Notes: generated by a model not told the origin, from the letters alone. Positions 51,511-61,249 are shown, numbered from the stretch's first letter. The stretch is DNA of 64,000 nt from Leisingera aquaemixtae (GCF_001458395.1 NZ_CYSR01000011.1:186001-250000), one strand, 5' to 3'. Numbers and translations are program-made.

Positions 51511-52761
51511 ATGCGGTATTCCGGCCTGAAAGTGATCAAGGAGGCCCTGACGGGCCACAAGGGATGGCGCCCCACCTGGCGTGATCCGGAACCCAAGAAT
51601 AGCTACGATGTGGTGATCATCGGCGGCGGCGGGCACGGGCTGGCGACGGCCTATTACCTGGCCAAGAACCATGGGCTGACCAATGTGGCGGTGATCGAGA
51701 AGGGCTGGATCGGCGGCGGCAATGTGGGCCGCAACACCACCATCATCCGCTCCAACTATCTGCTGGACGGCAACGAGCCGTTTTACGAGCTGTCGCTGAA
51801 ACTGTGGGAAGGGCTGGAGCAGGATTTCAACTACAACGCCATGGTCAGCCAGCGCGGCATTCTGAACCTGGTGCATACCGATGCACAGCGCGATGCGGCG
51901 CGGCGCCGGGGCAATGCGATGATCCTGAACGGATCGGACGCGGAGCTGCTGGATGTTGAAGGCGTGCGGGCGATGTACCCGTTCCTGAACTTCAGCAACG
52001 CGCGCTTCCCGATCAAGGGCGGGCTTTTGCACCGTCGCGGCGGCACTGTCCGGCACGATGCGGTGGCCTGGGGCTATGCCCGCGGGGCGGATCTGCGCGG
52101 CGTGGATATCATCCAGAACTGCGAAGTCACCGGTTTCAGGATCGAGAACGGCAAGTGTCTGGGCGTGGAGACCAGCAAGGGCTTCATCGGCGCCAACAAG
52201 GTGGCGAGCTGCGTGGCCGGCTCCTCCAGCCGGGTGATGGAGAAGGCGGGGATGCGCCTGCCGATCGAGAGCCATGTGCTGCAGGCCTTTGTGTCTGAGG
52301 GCCTGAAGCCGGTGCTGGACGGTGTCGTCACCTTCGGCGCGGGGCATTTCTATGTCAGCCAGTCGGACAAGGGCGGGCTGGTCTTTGGCGGTGACTTGGA
52401 CATGTACAACTCCTATGCGCAGCGCGGCAACCTGCCGGTGGTCGAGGACGTGATGGAGGGCGGCATGGCGCTGATGCCGATGCTGGGCCGGGTGCGGATG
52501 CTGCGCAGCTGGGGCGGCATCATGGACATGTCGATGGACGGCTCCCCCTTCATCGACAAGACCCATATCGACGGGCTCTATTTCAACGGCGGCTGGTGCT
52601 ACGGCGGGTTCAAGGCGACCCCGGCGTCGGGCTGGTGCTATGCGCATCTGCTGGCGACGGATACCCCGCACAAGGTGGCGGCGGCCTACCGGCTCGACCG
52701 GTTCCGGCGCGGCTGCATGATCGACGAAAAGGGCCAGGGCGCCCAGCCGAACCTGCACTGA
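51511..52761 (+). CDS. soxB: Sarcosine oxidase subunit beta
   Basis: Flavoprotein subunit where sarcosine is demethylated; electrons pass to O2 and the methyl to the alpha subunit/THF. FAD site VVIIGGGGHGLATAYYLAK (GGGGHG at 38-43), His182 in RHDAVAWGYA matches the residue that links FMN covalently in heterotetrameric enzymes, and WCYGGFKATPASGW closes the domain. 416 residues, full length. First gene of soxBDAG, 17 bases before soxD. Confidence 0.95.
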   Translation: MRYSGLKVIKEALTGHKGWRPTWRDPEPKNSYDVVIIGGGGHGLATAYYLAKNHGLTNVAVIEKGWIGGGNVGRNTTIIRSNYLLDGNEPFYELSLKLWEGLEQDFNYNAMVSQRGILNLVHTDAQRDAARRRGNAMILNGSDAELLDVEGVRAMYPFLNFSNARFPIKGGLLHRRGGTVRHDAVAWGYARGADLRGVDIIQNCEVTGFRIENGKCLGVETSKGFIGANKVASCVAGSSSRVMEKAGMRLPIESHVLQAFVSEGLKPVLDGVVTFGAGHFYVSQSDKGGLVFGGDLDMYNSYAQRGNLPVVEDVMEGGMALMPMLGRVRMLRSWGGIMDMSMDGSPFIDKTHIDGLYFNGGWCYGGFKATPASGWCYAHLLATDTPHKVAAAYRLDRFRRGCMIDEKGQGAQPNLH

Positions 52762-52777
52762 GGAAAGGAAGACAGCG

Positions 52778-53065
52778 ATGATTATCAACCATCCGATCCT
52801 CGGGCCGCGGGACAGCCAGGAGTTCACCTATCTGGGGGACGCCAGCCTGATCGACCGGCCGGACTGGCAGGCCGAAGACGCGGCGGATCAGTTTCACGAT
52901 TACCTGTACCTGCGCGACAACCCGGCGGGCGAGCACCGCGAATTGTGGTTCCATGAGCAGGGCGACCGCTCCTGGCTGGTGGTGACCCGCAACACCGTGA
53001 CCCATGAAATCCTGACTGTCGAACTGGCCCGTGATGTGGCCCGGGCAAGGGGGCGCAGCAAATGA
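52778..53065 (+). CDS. soxD: Sarcosine oxidase subunit delta (zinc Cys residues missing)
   Basis: A 95-residue small subunit of heterotetrameric sarcosine oxidase. Known delta subunits bind zinc with CPxC near residues 6-9 plus His59 and Cys63. Here the start is MIINHPILGPRD, with His5 and Leu8 where Cys are expected, and HEQGD (His59, Asp63) where the last Cys should be. The rest (FHDYLYLRDNPAGEHRELWFH) is well conserved. So the zinc site is lost or remodelled (His5/His59/Asp63 could still bind a metal). It overlaps soxA by 4 bases. Confidence 0.92.
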   Translation: MIINHPILGPRDSQEFTYLGDASLIDRPDWQAEDAADQFHDYLYLRDNPAGEHRELWFHEQGDRSWLVVTRNTVTHEILTVELARDVARARGRSK

Positions 53066-56000
53066 CTGACGCAGTGATGAATGCCGGCGCCATGGCGTTC
53101 CGTGCCGATGGCAGCAATGGCGCCCGAAAGGGGGCTCAGGTCAACCGTCTGGATGGCGGGCTGATCAACGGCGCCCGGAAGCTGGGCTTCACCTTTGACG
53201 GCACGCGCTATGAGGGGCATGAGGGCGACACGCTGGCCTCGGCGCTCTTGGCAAACGGTGTGCGGCTGATGGGCCGCTCGTTCAAATACCATCGTCCGCG
53301 CGGTGTGCTGACCTCTGGTTCTGAAGAGCCGAACGCGCTGGTCGAGCTGCGCAGCGGCGGGCGGCAGGAGCCGAACACCCGAGCGACCGTGGCGGAGCTG
53401 TATGACGGGCTGGAGGCGAACTCGCAGAACCGCTGGCCGTCGCTGCAGCATGACTTCATGGCGATCAATGACCGGTTCTCGAACTTCCTGACCGCGGGAT
53501 TCTACTACAAGACCTTCATGTGGCCTGCGGCGTTCTGGGAGAAGGTGTATGAGCCGATCATCCGCAAGGCGGCCGGCCTCGGCAGCATCAGTTTCGAGGC
53601 CGACCCGGATGCCTATGACAAGGGCTTCCTGCATTGTGACCTCTTGGTGATCGGGGCGGGTCCCACCGGCCTGATGGCGGCGCTGACCGCGGGCCGGGCC
53701 GGGGCGCAGGTGATCATTGCCGATGAGGACTTTCTGCTGGGCGGGCGTCTCAATGCCGAGACATTCGGCATTGGCGATCTGACCGGCGCGGCCTGGGGTG
53801 CGCAGGTGCAAGCTGAACTGGCGGCGATGCCGAATGTGCGGGTGATGCCGCGCACCACCATCATCGGGGCCTTTGACCACGGTATCTATGGCGCGGTGGA
53901 GCGGGTGGCCGACCATGTGCTGGCGCCGGAAGCGGGCAAGCCGCGGCAGATCCTGTGGCGGATCTATTCCAAGCGGGCGATGCTGGCGGCGGGCGCCACC
54001 GAGCGTCCGATTGCGTTTGAGAACAACGACCGTCCGGGCGTGATGCTGGCGGGTGCGGTGCGCGCCTATGCCAACCGCTGGGCGGTGACGCCGGACCAGA
54101 CGGTTGCGGTGTTCACCAACAATGACGATGGCCACCGCACCGCCGCCGACCTGATTGCCAAGGGGGTGAAGGTCACGGCGGTGATCGACACCCGCACCGA
54201 CGCGCCCAAGGTCGAAGGCGCGGAGCTGCTTGCCGGTGCCCGGGTGATCGACACCAAGGGCCGGCTGGGGCTGGAAGTGGCCCAGGTGCGCCTGGCCGAC
54301 GGCACCACCCGCGACGTGCCTTGCGGGGCGCTGGCGGTGTCCGGCGGCTGGAACCCGAACGTGCATCTGACCTGCCACCAGCGCGGCCGCCCGGCCTGGC
54401 GCGAGGACATTGCGGCCTTTGTCCCCGCGGGCGAGCTGCCGCAGAACATGTCTGTGGCTGGAGCTGCCAATGGCGATTTCTCCACCGCTGCCGCATTGCG
54501 GGCCGGTGCCGAGGGCGCGGTGGCTGCGCTGTCGGAGTTGGGGATCGAGGCCAAGGCGAGTGATCTGCCCGAGGCCGAGGACGCGCCCGTCAACGTGACC
54601 CCCTTCTGGTACGTGAAGGAGGGCAAGGGCCGCGCCTGGCTGGACCAGCAGAACGACGTCACCGTCAAGGACGTGAAGCTGGCGCATCAGGAGAACTTCC
54701 GCTCGGTCGAGCATCTGAAGCGCTACACCACCCTGGGCATGGCAACCGATCAGGGCAAGACCTCCAACATGGGCGGCTTGGCGATCATGGCCGAACTGGC
54801 GGGCAAGCAGATCCCCGAGGTCGGCACCACCATGTTCCGCCCGCCTTATACGCCGGTGTCCTTTGGCGTGATGGCTGGCCGCTCCGTGGGTGAGGAGTTC
54901 CGTCCGACCCGCAAAACTCCCAGCCACAAATGGGCCGAGGAACAGGGTGCGGTGTTTGTCGAGGTGGGCCAGTGGCTGCGCGCGCAGTGGTTCCCCAAGG
55001 CGGGCGAAACCCATTGGCGCCAGTCGGTGGACCGCGAGGTGCTGCAGACCCGCAATTCGGTCGGCATCTGCGACGTGACCACGCTGGGCAAGATCGATGT
55101 GCAGGGTAAGGATGCCGCCGAGTTCCTGAACATGATGTATGCCAATGCCTTTGCCAAGCTGCCGGTGGGCAAGGTCCGCTATGGCCTGATGCTGCGCGAG
55201 GATGGCATTGCCTATGATGACGGCACCGCGGCGCGGTTTGCCGAGGATCATTTCGTGGTGACCACCACCACCGCCAACGCAGTTCTGGTCTACCGCAACA
55301 TGGAATTTGCGCGCCAGTGCCTGTTCCCGGACATGGATGTGCAGCTGATCTCGACCACCGAGGCCTGGGCACAGTTCGCGGTGGCGGGTCCGAATGCCCG
55401 CAAGCTCTTGCAAAAGGTCGTGGACCCTGAGTTCGACATCTCGAACGAGGCGTTCCCGTTCATGGGCTGCGGTGAAGTGACCGTCGCGGGCGGCTGCCGG
55501 GCGCGGCTGTTCCGGATCTCCTTCTCGGGCGAGCTGGCCTATGAGATCGCGGTGCCGACCCGCTACGGCGATGCGATGATCCGCAAGCTGATGGAGGCGG
55601 GCGAGGAGTTCGGCGCGGTGCCATACGGCACCGAGGCGCTGGGCGTCATGCGGATCGAAAAGGGCCATGCGGCAGGTAACGAGCTGAACGGGACAACCTC
55701 GGCGCTGAACCTTGGCATGGGCCGGATGGTCAGCAAGAAAAAGGACTGCATCGGCAACGTGCTGAGTGAGCGGCCGGGCATGAACCAGGACGACGCGCTG
55801 AAGCTGGTGGGCTTCAGGCCTGTGAATGCTGGTGATCCGGTGCAGGCCGGGGCGCATCTGATGAACGCCGATGGCGAGGTCAGCGCGGCCACCGATCAGG
55901 GCTATATCACCTCTGCCGCCTATTCGCCGGTGCTGGGCTGTTCGATCGGGATCGGCTTCCTGAAGCGCGGCGACGCGCGCCTGGGGGAGGTGATCCGCGC

Positions 56001-56088
56001 AGTCAACCCGCTGGAGGGCAAGGAGACCCGGGTCGAAGTTGTCAGCGCGCATTTTGTGGATCCGGAAGGGGAGCGTCTCCGTGGGTAA
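53062..56088 (+). CDS. soxA: Sarcosine oxidase subunit alpha
   Basis: A 1008-residue subunit binding NAD and folate. N-terminal 2Fe2S-like fold (FTFDGTRYEGHEGDTLASAL), nucleotide fold LLVIGAGPTGLMAALTAGRAG (~190-215), central NERP-type GATERPIAFENNDRPGVML, and a C-terminal GCV_T (aminomethyltransferase) domain (~600-1008; TLGKIDVQGKDAAEFLNMMY) that makes 5,10-methylene-THF from the methyl group. Length normal. Overlaps soxD (4 bases) and soxG (8 bases). Confidence 0.96.
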   Translation: MTDAVMNAGAMAFRADGSNGARKGAQVNRLDGGLINGARKLGFTFDGTRYEGHEGDTLASALLANGVRLMGRSFKYHRPRGVLTSGSEEPNALVELRSGGRQEPNTRATVAELYDGLEANSQNRWPSLQHDFMAINDRFSNFLTAGFYYKTFMWPAAFWEKVYEPIIRKAAGLGSISFEADPDAYDKGFLHCDLLVIGAGPTGLMAALTAGRAGAQVIIADEDFLLGGRLNAETFGIGDLTGAAWGAQVQAELAAMPNVRVMPRTTIIGAFDHGIYGAVERVADHVLAPEAGKPRQILWRIYSKRAMLAAGATERPIAFENNDRPGVMLAGAVRAYANRWAVTPDQTVAVFTNNDDGHRTAADLIAKGVKVTAVIDTRTDAPKVEGAELLAGARVIDTKGRLGLEVAQVRLADGTTRDVPCGALAVSGGWNPNVHLTCHQRGRPAWREDIAAFVPAGELPQNMSVAGAANGDFSTAAALRAGAEGAVAALSELGIEAKASDLPEAEDAPVNVTPFWYVKEGKGRAWLDQQNDVTVKDVKLAHQENFRSVEHLKRYTTLGMATDQGKTSNMGGLAIMAELAGKQIPEVGTTMFRPPYTPVSFGVMAGRSVGEEFRPTRKTPSHKWAEEQGAVFVEVGQWLRAQWFPKAGETHWRQSVDREVLQTRNSVGICDVTTLGKIDVQGKDAAEFLNMMYANAFAKLPVGKVRYGLMLREDGIAYDDGTAARFAEDHFVVTTTTANAVLVYRNMEFARQCLFPDMDVQLISTTEAWAQFAVAGPNARKLLQKVVDPEFDISNEAFPFMGCGEVTVAGGCRARLFRISFSGELAYEIAVPTRYGDAMIRKLMEAGEEFGAVPYGTEALGVMRIEKGHAAGNELNGTTSALNLGMGRMVSKKKDCIGNVLSERPGMNQDDALKLVGFRPVNAGDPVQAGAHLMNADGEVSAATDQGYITSAAYSPVLGCSIGIGFLKRGDARLGEVIRAVNPLEGKETRVEVVSAHFVDPEGERLRG

Positions 56089-56662
56089 GTTTGATCAGCA
56101 TGGGCTGAAAGCCATCTCTCCGCTGGGCGGGCATGAGCCGCGGGCGGATGCCTTCACCGGCCTCCTGATCCGGGAAGTCACCGACCGGGCGCTGGCCTCG
56201 CTGGCGGCACGCCAGGGGCAGGCGGAGGCGGTGAAAGCCGCGGCTGCATCGCATCTGGGCGGTCTCTTGCCGGAGCCTGCCCGCTGGAGCGCGGCGGGGG
56301 AGCTTGCGGCCTGGTGGATGGGGCCGGATCTGTGGATGGTCTCTGCCCCGCATGACAGCCACGAGCTGCTGGCGGCTGAGCTGAAACAGGCAGTCGGCGA
56401 CGCGGGCTCCGTGGTGGAACAGACCGACGGGTGGTGCTGTTTCGGCATGGAAGGCGCGCGCTGTTTCGATGTGCTGGAGCGGCTGTGCAACGCCAACATC
56501 CGTGCGGGCAAGGCGGGGGATGCCACCCGCACCTCGGTGGAGCATCTGGGGGTATTTCTGCTGTGCCATGCGCCGGGGCAGAGATATTCGATCATCGGCC
56601 CGCGTTCCTCGGCGGCATCGCTGCATCACGCGCTGGTGGCGGCGGCGAAATCGGTGATCTGA
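56081..56662 (+). CDS. soxG: Sarcosine oxidase subunit gamma
   Basis: A 193-residue structural subunit. Start is the GTG at 56081, eight bases inside soxA. The fold is a YgfZ/GcvT-like half domain: LAAWWMGPDLWMVSAP, FGMEGARCFDVLERLCNANI, and VEHLGVFLLCHAPGQRYSIIGPRS. Last gene of soxBDAG; a hairpin terminator follows. Confidence 0.92.
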   Translation: MGKFDQHGLKAISPLGGHEPRADAFTGLLIREVTDRALASLAARQGQAEAVKAAAASHLGGLLPEPARWSAAGELAAWWMGPDLWMVSAPHDSHELLAAELKQAVGDAGSVVEQTDGWCCFGMEGARCFDVLERLCNANIRAGKAGDATRTSVEHLGVFLLCHAPGQRYSIIGPRSSAASLHHALVAAAKSVI

Positions 56663-56682
56663 CCTCTGCTTCGAAGAATGAA

Positions 56683-56712
56683 CGTCGCGCGAGTCCAGCG
56701 CGGCGTTTTTCT
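56683..56712 (+). terminator. Terminator of the sox operon
   Basis: CGTCGCGC-GAGTCCA-GCGCGGCG then TTTTTCT, 21 bases after the soxG stop (one G-T pair in an 8-bp stem). Confidence 0.85.
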
Positions 56713-57241
56713 ATTGGTTTCCTGCAAGCCGCCGCATCACCGATAGATCGCAGGCCGTCGCATGGCCCATGGCGCGTTTGATGCCGGGGAGCATTGCGGC
56801 GCCGTTCATCGCAAAGGACAGCTCGATCAGCCCGGCGTTCCCGTATGCTTCAATTACCGCGCTTCGGGCGTTGGGATCATCCTCGCGCCGGGCGGTGGCG
56901 GCGTCCGCCAGCCGGACAATGGAAGCAATTTCAGGCGGCAGGGACTGTTCGTCTGCCTGGACGATGGCGAGGATCAGGTTTTCTTCCAGGCCGGCGGCCA
57001 GGGCCAGGTTGATTTCGGCCTCGACGCAGGTGCCGCAGTCCGACGCGCGCGCCCCGCGCAGACGGGCGGCATGGTAGGCCGCAGCCGGGACGTGGCGGTT
57101 GGGGTCCAGGAAGCCGAAAACCCTGTTGTAGCGGGACAGTAGGGAGAAATTTGTCTGCGCGATATGGTGGACATAATCCAGGCTTACGCCAATCCGTTTT
57201 TCCGCGCGGCGGATGAAAAATGTGGCAACTGCAGTCAGCAT
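56711..57241 (-). CDS. Carboxymuconolactone decarboxylase/AhpD-like protein
   Basis: A 176-residue helical protein of the AhpD/CMD-like fold. The redox-type motif DCGTCVEAEINLALAAGL has Cys69 and Cys72 (CxxC), suggesting peroxidase or thiol chemistry, though the usual downstream His is not clear. N-terminal hydrophobic stretch MLTAVATFFI is too short for a firm signal call. It lies between sox and the GlxA regulator; sarcosine oxidase releases H2O2, so a peroxide-protective role is possible but inferred. Confidence 0.8.
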   Translation of the reverse strand: MLTAVATFFIRRAEKRIGVSLDYVHHIAQTNFSLLSRYNRVFGFLDPNRHVPAAAYHAARLRGARASDCGTCVEAEINLALAAGLEENLILAIVQADEQSLPPEIASIVRLADAATARREDDPNARSAVIEAYGNAGLIELSFAMNGAAMLPGIKRAMGHATACDLSVMRRLAGNQ

Positions 57242-57339
57242 CGCCGTGACCTCTCAAATCGGGTTGCACCAATAAGGAGAGTTTAACAGCGGTCCGGCGG
57301 TTTGGCCCGGGCTAATGCGCCGCACCGGCCCGGTTTGCG

Positions 57340-58344
57340 TCAGACCGACGGTATCGGGCGGTTGTCCTGGACTCGGAACAGGTTCACCTTGCGGCGTTCC
57401 TCCTGCGGGGTGACGCCGAAGCTTTCTCGGTAGTGCTGCGACAGGGTGGAGGAGGTGGCGTAGCCCACCGCATTGGCGATCGAGGTGATCGAGTCGCGGG
57501 AATACATCACCAGCTGCCGCGCCGCATTCATCCGCAGGGTGCGGTAATAGATCGCCGGGCTTTGGCCGGTGGCGGCCTTGAAGCTGCGCTCCAGCTGGCG
57601 CGGCGAGACGCCGATTTCGCTGGCGGCATCGCGGATCGACACCGGATGTTCCAGGTTGTCGGCAAAGAGTTCGACGGCCTTGGCGACCGGCGGCGGCAGG
57701 CTGTCGGCGGTGCTGTCGGTCTTAAAGGCGGGGATTTTCTGGCGCACTCCCTCGGCGCGGACCATCGGGTGCTGGAACCAGCAGGCGACTTCGGTCATCA
57801 CTGCATCGCCCAGGGTCTGTTCAATGAGTTGCAGGGACAGATCGAACATCGCCGCCGCGCCGCTGGCGGTAAAGCGGCGGCGGTCGAGCACCATCACGTC
57901 GTCAACGGTGGCCAGCGACGGGAATTCGGCAGTGAAGGCGGCCTTGTAGCACCAGTGGACCGAGCAGCTGTGCCCGTCCAGCAGGCCGGAGCGGGCCAGC
58001 GGGAACACGCCGCCGGAGACCGCGCCCATCTTGGTGCCGTGGCGGGCCAGGTGGCGCAGCTTGCCGTTGGAGCCCTTGGGGTCCTCAAACTTGCCTTGCG
58101 GGCTGGAGAGCAGGAACAGGGTGTCGATGTCTTCGGTCTGGTCCAGGGAGCAGTCGGGCTGGAACGCCACATTGGCGGAGGCATTCACGCTGGCGCCGGT
58201 TTCGGAGATCAGTTTCCATCGGAAGGTTTCAGTGCCGGCAATTTCATTTGCCGCCCGCAGGGGTTCGATGGCCGAGGTCAGGCAGGCCATTGGAAAGCCG
58301 GGAAAAATCAGAAATCCGAGAGTCATGGTGTTGTCGCGCTGCAT
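57340..58344 (-). CDS. GlxA family AraC-type transcriptional regulator
   Basis: A 334-residue regulator: DJ-1/PfpI-like amidotransferase-fold domain (~8-195; LGFLIFPGFPMACLTSAIEPL) and C-terminal AraC HTH (~225-320; IRDAASEIGVSPRQLERSFKAATG, YATSSTLSQHYRESFG). The nucleophile Cys of true class I amidotransferases is replaced in AVSGGVFPLA, so it is a sensor fold. Relatives (GbdR, SouR, CdhR) sense glycine betaine, sarcosine or carnitine; with sox and tmm on either side it may control methylated-amine genes. That link is inferred. Confidence 0.9.
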   Translation of the reverse strand: MQRDNTMTLGFLIFPGFPMACLTSAIEPLRAANEIAGTETFRWKLISETGASVNASANVAFQPDCSLDQTEDIDTLFLLSSPQGKFEDPKGSNGKLRHLARHGTKMGAVSGGVFPLARSGLLDGHSCSVHWCYKAAFTAEFPSLATVDDVMVLDRRRFTASGAAAMFDLSLQLIEQTLGDAVMTEVACWFQHPMVRAEGVRQKIPAFKTDSTADSLPPPVAKAVELFADNLEHPVSIRDAASEIGVSPRQLERSFKAATGQSPAIYYRTLRMNAARQLVMYSRDSITSIANAVGYATSSTLSQHYRESFGVTPQEERRKVNLFRVQDNRPIPSV

Positions 58345-58393
58345 GGGGTTGATCTTAGCTTGCGAAAGGGGATTCGCACAGCAGCGAAAGGGT

Positions 58394-58429
58394 GCCCGCG
58401 CCGTACAGGAAGGGGAAAACGGCGCGGGC
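58394..58429 (-). terminator. Candidate terminator hairpin after tmm
   Basis: An 11-bp perfect stem, GCCCGCGCCGT / ACGGCGCGGGC, with a 14-base loop just past the tmm stop. T run weak. Confidence 0.5.
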
Positions 58430-58437
58430 GGATCTGC

Positions 58438-59784
58438 TTAGTTTTGCAGATACGATTCCAGCGAGTCGTCCAGGGCGTCTTTCCACGGAGTGTGGTGCAC
58501 GGGCGCCATGGTGCCGGTGATCACTGATTTGTAGGAGTTGTTGCGGAAGGCCATGATGTCCTGGGCCTTGTGCCCCTTCCATTCGTAGAAGGCCTGGCAG
58601 GCGCCGGCCACGTCAAAGGTCGGGTAGTCGGTCTCCTCGATCAGCTCCAGCACGTAGTCGCCCTGGTATTTGATCGCGTATTTGACGTCGTCGGAGGCTT
58701 CTTCACGCTCTTCACGCTCTTTCACGTCGGCCAGCAGAGTGTCCTTGTCCGACGGGATTTCGATCTTGCCCATGATCGCGTCGCGGACCCACCAGGCCTG
58801 GGCGTCGAACATGTTGAAGGTGAACCACTGATCCTGCATGCCCAGATAGAACATCTTGGGGTTATGCACGTAGACCACGCCTTTGTACAGGTCGGCGGCG
58901 GCCAGGCGGTTGGCGGTCTTCAGGCGCAGATCGTCCGGCAGGAAGTTGAAGAAGTGCTTGTAGCCGGTGCAGAGGATGATCGCGTCGACCTGCTTCTGGG
59001 TGCCGTCGACGAAGGTGGCGGTGTTGCCGCTGACGGATTCCAGCGCCGGTTTTTCTTCCCAGTTGTCGGGCCATTTGAAGCCCATCGGCGCCGAGCGGTA
59101 GGAGGAGGTGACGGATTTGCAGCCGTATTTCCAGCACTGGGAGCCGATGTCTTCGGCAGAGTAGGAGGCGCCGAGGATCAGGATATCCTTGTCCTTGAAC
59201 TCGCGGGCGTCGCGGAAGTCGTGAGCGTGCAGCACGCGGCCGTTGAAGGTGTCGAAGCCGGGGTAGAACGGCACATTCGGGGTCGAGAAATGGCCCGAGG
59301 CGCAGATCACGTGGTCGAAGTCTTCCTTGTAGGTGCTGTCCTTGGCGTGGTCGTGCACGGTGACGGTGAAATTGCCCTTGTCCTCGTTGTAGTCGACCCA
59401 GCGGATGGGAGAGTTGAAACGGATCCACTTGCGCACGCCGGCCTTCTTCACCCGGCCTTCGATATAGTCGAACAGCACGGCGCGCGGCGGGTAGGAGGCG
59501 ATCTGCTTGCCGAAATGCTCCTCAAACGAATAGTCGGCGAATTCCAGGCCTTCCTTGGGGCCGTTCGACCACAGGTAGCGGTACATCGAGCAGTGCACCG
59601 GCTCGCCGTTTTCATCCAGGCCGGTGCGCCAGGTGTAGTTCCACAGGCCGCCCCAGTCGTCCTGCTTTTCAAAGCAGACGATCTCCGGAATCTCTTCGCC
59701 TTTGTTGGCGGCGGACTGGAATGCGCGCAGCTGGGCCAGGCCGGAGGGGCCGGCGCCGATGATGGCAATGCGTTTCTTGGTCAT
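58438..59784 (-). CDS. tmm: Trimethylamine monooxygenase
   Basis: Bacterial flavin-containing monooxygenase that oxidises trimethylamine to its N-oxide with NADPH and O2. FAD site [21 protein letters not shown] signature F180-NGRVL-H186-AHDF (FxGxxxHxxxF), NADPH site GASYSAED (205-212), and GHFSTPNVP (164-172). 448 residues, the length of Roseobacter and Methylocella Tmm. Start ATG 59784. The window has sarcosine oxidase but no TMAO demethylase, so the route beyond TMAO is elsewhere. Two TTGGT...CCAA sites precede it. Confidence 0.94.
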   Translation of the reverse strand: MTKKRIAIIGAGPSGLAQLRAFQSAANKGEEIPEIVCFEKQDDWGGLWNYTWRTGLDENGEPVHCSMYRYLWSNGPKEGLEFADYSFEEHFGKQIASYPPRAVLFDYIEGRVKKAGVRKWIRFNSPIRWVDYNEDKGNFTVTVHDHAKDSTYKEDFDHVICASGHFSTPNVPFYPGFDTFNGRVLHAHDFRDAREFKDKDILILGASYSAEDIGSQCWKYGCKSVTSSYRSAPMGFKWPDNWEEKPALESVSGNTATFVDGTQKQVDAIILCTGYKHFFNFLPDDLRLKTANRLAAADLYKGVVYVHNPKMFYLGMQDQWFTFNMFDAQAWWVRDAIMGKIEIPSDKDTLLADVKEREEREEASDDVKYAIKYQGDYVLELIEETDYPTFDVAGACQAFYEWKGHKAQDIMAFRNNSYKSVITGTMAPVHHTPWKDALDDSLESYLQN

Positions 59785-59795
59785 GTGGCTCTCCC

Positions 59796-59853
59796 ATTGG
59801 TATGGACCAATATGTTTGTTTGGTTCTTTTGGTCTGATCCAATAAGGTCCAAA
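59796..59853. promoter_or_regulatory. Operator sites between tmm and the binding-protein-like gene
   Basis: TTGGTATGGACCAA (59797-59810) and TTGGTCTGATCCAA (59829-59842) fit TTGGTMTGRWCCAA and lie 32 bp apart, about three helical turns; a half-site AGGTCCAA follows at 59845. Operators of FCD GntR proteins such as PdhR/LldR have the form ATTGGT-n-ACCAAT. Related TGGTCCA sites precede the exported binding protein gene (62368-62405). Confidence 0.7.
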
Positions 59854-59947
59854 ATTGCACCGCCGAGTCAACATATTTTCACGGAGGGAATACTATTTTT
59901 CCCTGATTGGACTGGCAGGACGGAGATTTATCGTTAGGATTCAGAGC

Positions 59948-61249
59948 ATGAAGACGACGAGTTTTGCGCACCAGTTGGCCGCCCGCGCGGCGCTGCCCCG
60001 GCTGTCGGTGGGGATGACAGAATCAGTGAATATCGGCTTTCTGGGTCCGCTTTCGGGCCGGGTCGAGAGCTGGGGGCTGCCTGGATTGAACGGCTGCCGG
60101 ATTTGGGAGGACGGTCTGAACAAGGCGGGCGGGCTGCTGATCGGCGGCCGCCGTTACCCGATCCGCATCCATTCTTACGACTGCGGCCATGACCCCGAAC
60201 GCTCGCTGGAGGGCGCGGTGGAGCTGGTGCAGAAGCATAACGTCAAGCTGATGCTGATGCTGGGCGGGGACACCTTTGCGGCGGTGCGCGGCTTTCTGAT
60301 GCGCAACAAGGTGCTGACATCGACCCTGCTGCCCACGGATCTGTCGCCGGACACGCCCTATCTGATTGCGCCCAGCGAGGCGCACCCGATCCAGAATGTG
60401 ACCGGGGTGGCGTGGCTGGCGGAAAACCGGCCGGAGCTGAAAACCGTCGCCCTGTGCAGCCAGGCCGATCTGCTGGGGCTGCCCGCGCAGGCCGTCTACC
60501 GCGCGGCGTTCAAGGCGGCGGACAAGCAGATCCTGCGGGAAGTGCAGTATGATCCGGCCGCCAGCGACCCGGCGCCGGTGGTGGACCCGATGCTGGAGAG
60601 CGGCGCCGATATCCTGTGCTGGTGCTCGTCCTATGCGCCGATGGTGCATGCGATGACGCAATACGCCTATGCCAAGGGGTTCAAGGGACAGATCATCAGC
60701 TGCACCATGGATGGCTACGGCCAGCTGGTGGAGAAGACCTCAGCCGAATTCATGGAAGGGGTGGTGTTCCAGTTCCCGGATTTCGACGACCCGATGCTGC
60801 GGGAGAAGGCGTTTTTCTTCAACCGGCCGCATGTGTTCTATGAGGAGTACAACCGCCGCTTCCCGGGCAGCTGGTCCGCGGTGAGCTGGGAATATGTGGC
60901 GATCCTGGATATCTGGCACAGCGCGGTGGAAAAGGCGGGATCGGTTGAACCGCTGTCGGTGCTGGCGGCGATGAAACAGCTGGGCCATGTGACCCATGCC
61001 TTCGGCCACGCGGAATGGTGGGGCGAGGATATCTTCGGCATTTCCAATGCTTTGGTCGGCGATTGGCCGGTGGTCACCATCCAGGACGGCAAGGCGCGGA
61101 TCGCCGGGTTCAGGTCGATCCCTGCCTGGCTGGCACAGCACTCCAATCTGTTGAAGGCAGAGATGGAGGCGCTGGGGCAGCTGTGGCATCAGCGTCTGGA
61201 AAGCGGCGCACCGGGCAGCCAGGTCGGCTCGCGCGCCGTGCAAGTCTGA
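59948..61249 (+). CDS. Signal-less periplasmic-binding-protein (AmiC-like) homologue
   Basis: A 433-residue type I binding-protein fold (Peripla_BP_6 family) that aligns along its whole length with the exported protein 62498-63787 (e.g. GFLGPLSG, TLLPTDLSPDT, FQFPDFDDP, NALVGDWPVV). It lacks the twin-arginine signal of that paralogue: MKTTSFAHQLAARAALPRLSVG leads straight to the fold, with a second possible ATG at residue 23. So it should be cytosolic, like AmiC of the Pseudomonas amidase operon, which senses ligand and regulates. AGGA lies 8 bases before ATG. Divergent from tmm. Confidence 0.82.
   Translation: MKTTSFAHQLAARAALPRLSVGMTESVNIGFLGPLSGRVESWGLPGLNGCRIWEDGLNKAGGLLIGGRRYPIRIHSYDCGHDPERSLEGAVELVQKHNVKLMLMLGGDTFAAVRGFLMRNKVLTSTLLPTDLSPDTPYLIAPSEAHPIQNVTGVAWLAENRPELKTVALCSQADLLGLPAQAVYRAAFKAADKQILREVQYDPAASDPAPVVDPMLESGADILCWCSSYAPMVHAMTQYAYAKGFKGQIISCTMDGYGQLVEKTSAEFMEGVVFQFPDFDDPMLREKAFFFNRPHVFYEEYNRRFPGSWSAVSWEYVAILDIWHSAVEKAGSVEPLSVLAAMKQLGHVTHAFGHAEWWGEDIFGISNALVGDWPVVTIQDGKARIAGFRSIPAWLAQHSNLLKAEMEALGQLWHQRLESGAPGSQVGSRAVQV

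Noticed and set aside
51357-51596. 79-residue minus-strand frame over the soxB start
   Set aside because: No ribosome site and it overlaps the conserved soxB N-terminus.
52900-56052. 1050-residue open frame opposite soxA
   Set aside because: Shadow of SoxA with no recognisable motif.
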